Assembly (NCBI GenBank): GCA_963703665.1 | Contig: CAVPFB010000003.1 | Location: 620,001 to 684,000 of the forward strand | DNA length: 64,000 bases | Reading direction: 5' to 3' | From: AP-15 sp963703665 | Lineage (GTDB): Bacteria; Pseudomonadota; Alphaproteobacteria; ATCC43930; CGMCC-115725 | In this document: in pieces, positions 58,369 to 64,000 of the stretch | Numbering within the stretch: position 1 is the first letter of the stretch | How the letters are laid out: each line of letters starts with the position of its first letter | Program-made: the position numbers and the translations under genes | Notes under the pieces: model-generated | What the model saw: the letters and a program-made list of their open reading frames with translations, nothing else | Told to the model about the DNA's origin: nothing | Databases searched by the model: none

Positions 58369-58957
58369 CAGCGCGCGGGCTCAGTTCCACTAGGATCAAT
58401 ACTATCGGGTGCTGATTCGGTGTCAATCAAGGCGACAGCGGCCTGGGTCTTTTCAGTCCGACTGTGACTGTAAAGCAACAGTGGCAAAAAGGCGACATTC
58501 TGTTAAACCTGCGGTTTCGCCCGGTCAGGGAGGTCGTGCGGGGAGGCGATATGGCTTTGCCGTCGACGTTCGGCGCCGGACCGACCCGCAGAATCCGATG
58601 AAATCGGTCACCGAATCATGCGCTGGAACAGGGTTGACCCGCAGCTTCGGTTCTGTTAGCCAGTCGCTGTGACCATCGAACGCGACGAGCTGCGACTTAC
58701 CGCCTTGGCGTCCTGAGGGACGCTGACAGGCTACGCTCGTTCCCAGCCAGGGAACGTTCCTCCGCTCGGTTTCGCGATGTCCTCTACCCAATCGATCGAC
58801 CTGTCGGCGGCGCGCGGCGCCCTGTTGCTGGACGATTCGCGGCGAGGCGGCCCGCGACTTAGCGGCGGCCGGCGCTGACCGATTCCGCCGGCCGTGAGGG
58901 ACCTTTTGATATCGCACCGCCGGTGATGCCGCGGCCATTCCGCACCAGGAGCTTCCG
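58369..58957. other. About 590-bp gap upstream of leuA
   Basis: The left half is AT-richer than the flanks and has short, probably chance open frames. GGAACGTTCC (58751-58760) is a 10-bp palindrome beside a TTCCC/GGGAA hairpin. I looked for a leucine-rich leader peptide or T-box before leuA and found none. The CAGGAG at 58945-58950 serves leuA. Confidence 0.5.
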
Positions 58958-60640
58958 ATGTCCGAGATGCCGATCCACAAATACCGCCCGTTTGCCCCGA
59001 TCCATTTGCCCGACCGGCGCTGGCCGGCGCAGGTGGTCGACCGCGCCCCGTTGTGGTGCAGCGTCGATCTGCGCGACGGCAACCAGGCCTTGGTCGAGCC
59101 GATGGGGCCCGAGCGCAAGCGGCGTATGTTCGACCTCTTGGTCAAGCTCGGCTTTAAGGAGATCGAAGTCGGGTTTCCGGCTGCGTCGGAGACCGATTTC
59201 ACCTTTGTCCGCGAGCTGATCGAGCAGGATCTGGTGCCCGAGGACGTCACCATCCAGGTCCTGACCCAGGCCCGCGCCGAGCAGATCGAGCGCAGCTTCG
59301 AAGCGATCCGCGGGGCGTGTCGGGCGATCATGCACCTCTATAACTCGACCTCGACTCTGCAGCGCCGGGTGGTCTTCGGGCTAGACAAAGGCGGCATCGT
59401 CGACATCGCCGTCAATGGCGCGCGGCGGATCCGCGACCTCGCGGCGGCAATGCCGGAAACCGAGGTGCTCTATCAGTATTCGCCCGAGAGTTTCACCGGG
59501 ACCGAGCTCGATTTTGCCGTCGAGATCTGCGAGGCGGTGATGGATGTGTGGCAGCCCACGCCCGCCAAAAAGACGATCCTCAACCTGCCCGCGACCGTCG
59601 AGATGGCGACGCCCAACGTCTATGCGGACCAGATCGAGTGGTTTGGCCGCAACATCCGCGGCCGCGACAGCATCGTCTTGAGCCTCCATCCGCACAACGA
59701 CCGCGGCACCGCGGTAGCGGCAACCGAGCTCGGGGTGATGGCGGGCGCCGACCGCGTCGAAGGCACCCTGTTCGGCAACGGCGAGCGCACCGGCAATGTC
59801 GACATCATGACCCTGGCGTTGAACCTGTTCAGCCAGGGGATCGATCCTGGTCTCGTGATCACCGACATCGACGAGATCGTGCGCACCGTCGAGCACTGCA
59901 ATCAGCTGCCGGTCCATCCGCGCCACCCCTATGCCGGCGAGCTCGTCTATACGGCGTTTTCGGGGTCGCACCAGGATGCGATCAAGAAGGGCTTCGAGGC
60001 GCTCGCCAAGCGCAACGACCGGCTGTGGGAGGTGCCCTATCTGCCGATCGACCCGAAGGATCTCGGCCGCACCTATGAGGCGGTGATCCGGGTCAACAGC
60101 CAGTCGGGCAAGGGCGGCGTCGCCTATGTGCTGCAGGCCGATCACGGGCTCGACCTGCCGCGCGGGCTGCAGATCGAGTTTTCCAAGCGGGTGCAGGAAG
60201 TCGCCGACCGCACCGGCAAGGAATTGACCAGCGCCGACATCTGGTCGCTGTTTCAGGACACCTATTTGCGCGGGGATGGAATCGTCCTGGTGGATTACAG
60301 CATCTACCCCGAGCCGCGGGCGCCGGAGCAGCGCCGGATCGCCGCGACCGTCGTCATCGACGGGGCCGAGCGGCAGATCGAGGGGGTCGGGAACGGCCCG
60401 ATCGACGCTTTCGTCGACGCTCTGCACGGCCAATGCGGGATCGAGCTGACCGTCGCCGATTATCGCGAGCACGCGATCGGCGCCGGCGCCGATGCCCAGG
60501 CGACCGCCTACGTCCAGATCCGCGATGCCGGCGAGGCGACCCTCTACGGCGTCGGCATCGACGCCAACATCGTCACCGCCTCGCTCAAAGCCGTGGCGAG
60601 CGCCGCCACCCGCACCGTCGACCGGTCCCGGACCGCCTAG
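58958..60640 (+). CDS. leuA: 2-isopropylmalate synthase
   Basis: 560 residues, the longer LeuA type. The N-terminal TIM barrel begins after MSEMPIHKYRPFAPIHLPDR: SVDLRDGNQALVEPMGPERK, EIEVGFPAASETDF, LSLHPHNDRGTAVAATELGV (metal-binding H-x-H) and GTLFGNGERTGNVDIMTLAL. The C-terminal LeuA dimer/allosteric domain runs from about residue 430 (RIAATVVIDGAERQIEGVGN). It condenses acetyl-CoA with 2-ketoisovalerate, the first step of leucine synthesis. Single gene with CAGGAG upstream. Confidence 0.95.
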   Translation: MSEMPIHKYRPFAPIHLPDRRWPAQVVDRAPLWCSVDLRDGNQALVEPMGPERKRRMFDLLVKLGFKEIEVGFPAASETDFTFVRELIEQDLVPEDVTIQVLTQARAEQIERSFEAIRGACRAIMHLYNSTSTLQRRVVFGLDKGGIVDIAVNGARRIRDLAAAMPETEVLYQYSPESFTGTELDFAVEICEAVMDVWQPTPAKKTILNLPATVEMATPNVYADQIEWFGRNIRGRDSIVLSLHPHNDRGTAVAATELGVMAGADRVEGTLFGNGERTGNVDIMTLALNLFSQGIDPGLVITDIDEIVRTVEHCNQLPVHPRHPYAGELVYTAFSGSHQDAIKKGFEALAKRNDRLWEVPYLPIDPKDLGRTYEAVIRVNSQSGKGGVAYVLQADHGLDLPRGLQIEFSKRVQEVADRTGKELTSADIWSLFQDTYLRGDGIVLVDYSIYPEPRAPEQRRIAATVVIDGAERQIEGVGNGPIDAFVDALHGQCGIELTVADYREHAIGAGADAQATAYVQIRDAGEATLYGVGIDANIVTASLKAVASAATRTVDRSRTA

Positions 60641-60670
60641 CCGCAAGGCTCCACGCTCGGAACTCGGCAG

Positions 60671-60698
60671 CCCCTTTCCCTGCGAGCGGGGAAAGGGG
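60671..60698. repeat. GC hairpin after leuA
   Basis: CCCCTTTCCC and GGGAAAGGGG form a perfect 10-bp stem around an 8-nt loop, 30 nt past the leuA stop and just before the stop of the convergent ankyrin gene. It may serve as a terminator for both, although no T-run follows. Confidence 0.6.
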
Positions 60699-60720
60699 AC
60701 GGGTGCGCCTTGCTCGGCGC

Positions 60721-61308
60721 TTAAGAGCCTTTGCCGTCCTGCGCCCGGACGATCGCCTGGACGACGGCCGGGCGGTGCCCGTCCTGCGCCCAGCCCGACG
60801 CGTCGCGCCCGGTGTAATCCGTTTTGGTGGTGCTGGCGCCCTTGGCGAGCAGCGCCCGCACGAGCTCCAGATTGCCGCGACTCGCCGCGACCATCAGAGG
60901 GGTCATCCCGTCCTTGTTCTGCGGATCGACTTCGGCGCCGACATCGAGCAGCAGCTTCGCCGCTTCGGTCTGACCCCGGTCGGCGGCCAGATACAGCGCC
61001 GTATCGCCGAGCGGGTCCTTGATGTCGAGCTTCGCCTTCGCCTTGATCAGGATCGCCAGGATCTGGAGATTGCCGTTCATTGCCGCGTATTGGAGCCCGG
61101 TGCGCGAGCGCTCGTCGACCATGTCCGGATTGCCCTCGCCGCTGCCGACCAGCTGCCTGACCTGCTCCGCGTCGTTTTGCGCCGCGGCGCGGGCCACGTT
61201 TTCATAATAATCGCCCCAAAGATTGAGCGAGGCGCGCGCGGCAGAAATTCCGCTGCAGATTGCGGCGAGCGAGGCCAGCCCCAGCATCGCCGTTCGGCGC
61301 GTCCTCAT
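60721..61308 (-). CDS. Secreted ankyrin-repeat protein
   Basis: 195 residues. An N-terminal signal sequence (MRTRRTAMLGLASLAAICSG ISAARA, cleavage about residue 26) is followed by four or so ankyrin repeats: TGLQYAAMNGNLQILAILIK, DTALYLAADRGQTEAAKLLL, TPLMVAASRGNLELVRALLA, and a partial last one. Periplasmic ankyrin proteins act as protein-binding scaffolds; the partner is unknown. It lies between leuA (convergent) and ureG (same strand, 81 nt). Confidence 0.88.
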   Translation of the reverse strand: MRTRRTAMLGLASLAAICSGISAARASLNLWGDYYENVARAAAQNDAEQVRQLVGSGEGNPDMVDERSRTGLQYAAMNGNLQILAILIKAKAKLDIKDPLGDTALYLAADRGQTEAAKLLLDVGAEVDPQNKDGMTPLMVAASRGNLELVRALLAKGASTTKTDYTGRDASGWAQDGHRPAVVQAIVRAQDGKGS

Positions 61309-61389
61309 CAGACCCTCCCGCTTCCATTCCGATTTGCGACCGACGAAACAAATCGAGCCCCGGCTCGTGCTGTTGCGCGCGATCGATCG

Positions 61390-62008
61390 CTAGAGTCCGC
61401 CCAGCGCGGCGATAAAATCAACGATGCGATCAACGCCGTCGCCGACTTTGAGATTGGTGAAGACGAACGGGCGTTCGCCGCGCATGCGCGCCGCATCGCG
61501 GTCCATCACCTGGAGGCTGGCGCCGACCAGGGGCGCCAGATCGATCTTGTTGATGACGAGAAGGTCGGAGCGGGTGATGCCCGGGCCGCCCTTGCGCGGG
61601 ATCTTGTCGCCGGCGGCGACGTCGATCACGTAGATCGTCAGATCGGCGAGCTCGGGCGAAAAGGTCGCCGCGAGATTGTCGCCGCCCGATTCGATCAGGA
61701 TCAGGTCGAGCCGCGGAAACATGCGGTTCATGTCCGCGACCGCGGCGAGGTTGATCGAGGCGTCCTCGCGGATCGCGGTGTGCGGGCAGCCGCCGGTTTC
61801 GACGCCGCGGATGCGTTCCGGCGGCAGCGCGCCGCTGCGGGTCAGGAACTCGGCGTCCTCCCGGGTATAAATGTCGTTGGTGATCGCGGCGATCTCCCAG
61901 CGCTCGCGCATGCGTCTTGCACAGCCAATCCATCAGCGCGGTCTTGCCGGAGCCGACCGGCCCGCCGATGCCGACCCGCAGCGGATCGCGACGCGGAGTT
62001 TCGCTCAT
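61390..62008 (-). pseudogene. ureG: Urease accessory GTPase UreG, frameshifted
   Basis: From the ATG at 62006-62008 the first 32 residues hold the P-loop VGIGGPVGSGKTALMDWLCK. One extra base (plus-strand position about 61912) then shifts the frame. The rest, from RMRERWEIAAITNDIYTRED through GVETGGCPHTAIRED (metal C-P-H motif), LIESGGDNLAATFSP and NKIDLAPLVG to the stop at 61390, is perfect UreG in the next frame. UreG delivers nickel to urease with UreE/F/H. Since ureF, ureE and ureC look intact, an assembly indel is as likely as real inactivation. Its ATG overlaps the ureF stop. Confidence 0.85.
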
Positions 62009-62799
62009 GAGCGAAATAGCCTCGTATATTGGGTTTCGTGCGCCATCGAGGCGAGGTCGACGGCGAGGGTGGCGGCGCCGAACTCCGCCGGGCCGCGCGC
62101 CATTGCCGCGCCCGCTGCTTGCAGGATTACCGGTTCGAGTGCTGCGAGGATGCGCTGGCCGTCGGTCTGCCCGACGATGCCGAGCCGCAACCCGGCCGAC
62201 ATCAGATTTGCCGCCATCGCCTGCAGGTAGGCGACCAACGCCGGTCGCATGGCAATCCCGGCCCGCGCCATCGCCGCGCCGACCACGACCGGATGACACA
62301 CACCCTCACCCGCCTCGCTGCGCTCGGCACCCTCTCCCGCACTGCGGGAGAGGGTGAGACCCGTCGCGTCAGCGATGGGAGGGTGAGGGCTGCCCGCGCC
62401 TGCGCTAGCCCACAATTCGAAAAAGGGGTCGGGCCAGGCCGCCCGGCAGGCCGCCAGAAATGCCGCTCCTTGCGCCGTGCTTTCGAGTGCCAGCTCGGCA
62501 GTCGCGCGGTAGGCGAGCCCGCGCCGGTTGACGGCGCCGAGCGCCGCGAGGTCGCCCGCCGCTGCGGCGCGATGCGCGCAGCACAGGATGTCGGCGTCGA
62601 TCCGGCCGCTGCCCTGGGCCACGACCGCGCCGATCCAGCTTTGCAGCGATCTGCGGTCGCGCACGGCGCCTGTTTCGGCGGCGGTTTCGAGCCCGTGCGA
62701 ATAGCTGAACGCGCCGATCGGAAAACCGGGCGACAGCCAGGCGAGAAGACGGTAGAGCCCGGCATCGTCGCGGACGGGGTCAGCCGTGGCGGTGGTCAT
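62005..62799 (-). CDS. ureF: Urease accessory protein UreF with in-frame repeat insertion
   Basis: 264 residues if started at the ATG at 62797-62799 (MTTATADPVRDD); further in-frame ATGs lie 2-5 codons upstream. UreF signature: LYRLLAWLSPGFPIGAFSYS and HGLETAAETGAV, then ESTAQGAAFLAACRAAW, PALVAYLQAMAANLMSAGLR and RLGIVGQTDGQRILAALEPV. Between ELWASAGAG and VVVGAAMARAGI about 30 residues (137-166, including GLTLSRSAGEGAERSEAGEG) are the in-frame translation of an 88-bp palindromic element. UreF bridges UreG/UreH and apo-urease. The start overlaps the end of ureE and the stop overlaps ureG. Confidence 0.93.
   Translation of the reverse strand: MTTATADPVRDDAGLYRLLAWLSPGFPIGAFSYSHGLETAAETGAVRDRRSLQSWIGAVVAQGSGRIDADILCCAHRAAAAGDLAALGAVNRRGLAYRATAELALESTAQGAAFLAACRAAWPDPFFELWASAGAGSPHPPIADATGLTLSRSAGEGAERSEAGEGVCHPVVVGAAMARAGIAMRPALVAYLQAMAANLMSAGLRLGIVGQTDGQRILAALEPVILQAAGAAMARGPAEFGAATLAVDLASMAHETQYTRLFRS
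62302..62389. repeat. 88-bp palindromic element inserted in frame in ureF
   Basis: It begins ACCCTCACCCGCCTCGCTGC, has a central hairpin CCCTCTCCCGC-act-GCGGGAGAGGG, and ends GGGAGGGTGAGGG. A copy in inverted orientation, nearly identical along its whole length, lies at 63288-63376. The ureF frame passes through it without a stop. Confidence 0.85.
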
Positions 62800-63265
62800 C
62801 AGCATCGTCATCATCGTGGTGATGGTGCGGCGCGCCGGCATAGGCGCCGATTTCCGGGTCGAACGCGGTGTCGAGCCGGGTCAGCCTGCCGCCAAGCCCG
62901 GCGACCATCTCGGCGATGACCTGGTCGGCGCGGATGCGCAGCCGCTCGCCCGCGACCTGCAACGGCAGATGGCGGTTGCCGAGATGCCAGGCGATCCGTA
63001 ACAGGCCGGCTCGATCCGCGGCCTCGATCTCGATGACCGGCTCCGGCGCCGCGCGCACGAGCACATAACCGCCGGCGTCGAGCTCGAGCCCGTCGCCGTC
63101 GGCCAGATGGCACGCCCGCGCCAGATCGAGCAGGAAGGTCTCGCCCGAATCGGCGACCAGGCGGATGCGGCGGCGGTGGCGATCGAGATAGGCGAGCGTC
63201 ACGGTGTCGGCCGCGGCGTCTGCGCGCCAAGTGCCGCGCTGATGGACTGCGATCGCCCGGCGCAT
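62780..63265 (-). CDS. ureE: Urease accessory protein UreE (nickel metallochaperone)
   Basis: 161 residues. The N-terminal peptide-binding domain (VTLAYLDRHRRRIRLVADSG, FLLDLARACHLADGDGLELD) is followed by the metal-binding domain (LRIAWHLGNRHLPLQVAGER with the conserved G-N-R-H, DTAFDPEIGAYAG) and a His-rich tail HHHHDDDDADDHRHG that binds nickel. The end overlaps the ureF start region. The palindromic repeat at 63288 separates it from ureC. Confidence 0.93.
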   Translation of the reverse strand: MRRAIAVHQRGTWRADAAADTVTLAYLDRHRRRIRLVADSGETFLLDLARACHLADGDGLELDAGGYVLVRAAPEPVIEIEAADRAGLLRIAWHLGNRHLPLQVAGERLRIRADQVIAEMVAGLGGRLTRLDTAFDPEIGAYAGAPHHHHDDDDADDHRHG

Positions 63266-63287
63266 CCGTGTTCAACTCCCGCAAGCG

Positions 63288-63376
63288 ACCCTCACCCTCC
63301 CGTCGCTGACGCGACGGGTCCCACCCTCTCGCGCAATGCGGGAGAGGGTGACGAGCGCAGCGAGACGGGTGAGGGT
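63288..63376. repeat. 89-bp palindromic element between ureC and ureE
   Basis: ACCCTCACCCTCCCGTCGCT to GACGGGTGAGGGT, with internal GACGCGACGGGTC and a central CCCTCTCGCGC-aat-GCGGGAGAGGG hairpin. It is the inverted near-identical partner of the ureF copy, and starts 9 nt past the ureC stop codon. Confidence 0.85.
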
Positions 63377-63385
63377 CGGCATCGC

Positions 63386-64000
63386 TCAATACAGAAAATA
63401 GCGCTGGGCCAGCGGCAGCGCCGTCGCCGGCTCGCAGGTCAGGTGCACGCCGTCGGCGCGGACCTCGTAGGTCTCCGGGTCGACCTCGATGTGCGGCCGT
63501 GCCGCGTTGTGGACCATGCGGCTCTTGTCGATCGCACGGATGCCGCGCGCCGGCAGCACCATGCGCTGCAGGCCGAGCTGCGCCGGCAGCCCGCGCTCGA
63601 TCGCCACGGCCGGCAGAAAGGTCACGGCGGAATTCGGCAGCGCGCGGCCGAAGGCGCCGAACATCGGCCGGTAATGGACCGGCTGCGGGGTCGGGATCGA
63701 GGCGTTGGGGTCGCCCATCAAGGCCGCTGCGATCGTCCCGGCCTTCAGCACGAGATCGGGCTTGACCCCGAAAAACGCCGGCGACCACAACACGAGATCG
63801 GCAAGCTTGCCGATTTCGACCGAGCCGATGTGCTCGGCGAGACCATGGGTCAGCGCCGGGTTGATCGTGTATTTGGCGACGTAGCGCTTGATCCGGAAAT
63901 TGTCCGTCCGATCGCCGTATTTGGCGCTGTCTTCGGGCAGGGGGCCGCGCTGGCGCTTCATCTTGTCGGCGGTCTGCCAGGTGCGGATGATGACTTCGCC
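63386..64000 (-). CDS. ureC: Urease subunit alpha, C-terminal part (runs off window)
   Basis: About 204 C-terminal residues: EVIIRTWQTADKMKRQRGPL, KRYVAKYTINPALTHGLAEH, VGSVEIGKLADLVLWSPAFF, VKPDLVLKAGTIAAALMGDP and the terminal RYFLY, all typical of UreC. The nickel ligands and catalytic His lie upstream, outside the window. It hydrolyses urea to ammonia and carbamate with UreA/B. It is the first urease gene seen here, followed by the repeat, ureE, ureF and ureG on the same strand. Confidence 0.96.
   Translation of the reverse strand, partial: GEVIIRTWQTADKMKRQRGPLPEDSAKYGDRTDNFRIKRYVAKYTINPALTHGLAEHIGSVEIGKLADLVLWSPAFFGVKPDLVLKAGTIAAALMGDPNASIPTPQPVHYRPMFGAFGRALPNSAVTFLPAVAIERGLPAQLGLQRMVLPARGIRAIDKSRMVHNAARPHIEVDPETYEVRADGVHLTCEPATALPLAQRYFLY

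Noticed and set aside
58369..58957. Leucine leader peptide or T-box attenuator before leuA
   Set aside because: No leucine-rich short frame, no T-box motif and no terminator with T-run in the 590 bp upstream.

Overview
The window is high-GC DNA (roughly two thirds G+C by eye) from an alphaproteobacterium. The clues are the thrS-infC-rpmI-rplT...pheS-pheT order, a DUF2852 membrane protein, twin DUF899 proteins, the ureC-E-F-G order, and many small catabolic enzymes of the kind found in soil or plant-associated Rhodospirillales/Rhizobiales. No rRNA or tRNA gene is visible, so a finer placement is not justified.

Layout. 1-6348 (minus strand): the translation block pheT (partial), pheS, rplT, rpmI, infC, thrS, interrupted between rplT and pheS by a low-GC gene for a two-helix membrane protein of SLATT-like architecture. 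6486-7730: a TetR regulator with two matching palindromes and a frameshifted DUF2852 gene. 7851-10161: a frameshifted D-2-hydroxyacid dehydrogenase divergent from an FMN-dependent L-2-hydroxyacid dehydrogenase. 10162-13030: an accessory patch with an orphan PD-(D/E)XK nuclease-like protein, an amidohydrolase remnant carrying small hairpins, a short gene for a secreted cysteine-rich peptide, and a possible TPR remnant. 13031-29207: SDR, MetX-like hydrolase, amidohydrolase (frameshifted), alpha/beta hydrolase, folB-folP, VOC proteins, RraA-like protein, a GSA-type aminotransferase, a 23-codon minigene with its own promoter, MetE-like protein, M20 amidohydrolase, NIPSNAP, and Kup (frameshifted). 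29208-33632: PEBP protein, isonitrile-hydratase-like protein, ArsR plus two DUF899 proteins, formamidase. 33657-38668: cobalamin genes cobO, cobQ, cobD with an uncharacterised protein and a phosphatase. 38692-47523: TauD, BNR-repeat protein, MaoC, quinol nitric oxide reductase, PanE-like, quinone-oxidoreductase-like and Ldh-like (frameshifted) genes. 47551-57747: a phytanoyl-CoA dioxygenase-like protein, a seven-domain reducing polyketide synthase and an alpha-oxoamine synthase. 57744-60640: a protein of unknown function and leuA. 60721-64000: an ankyrin protein and the urease genes ureG (frameshifted), ureF, ureE and ureC (partial).

Most interesting points. (1) PhyH + KS-AT-DH-psiMT-ER-KR-ACP + AONS looks like a compact route to a sphingoid-base-like or capsule-associated lipid, related in architecture to rhizobial RkpA/RkpG. 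(2) A 23-aa peptide gene with a perfect extended Shine-Dalgarno, a good promoter and a strong hairpin has a PqqA-like core but no tyrosine. (3) A 45-aa secreted four-cysteine peptide gene has promoter, RBS and 3' hairpin. (4) Palindromic mini-elements sit in frame inside ureF and cobQ, with a near-twin of the ureF element between ureC and ureE. (5) Six genes carry single-base frameshifts (five extra bases, one missing), which may be assembly indels or real decay. Everything here was read by eye; no database search was run.
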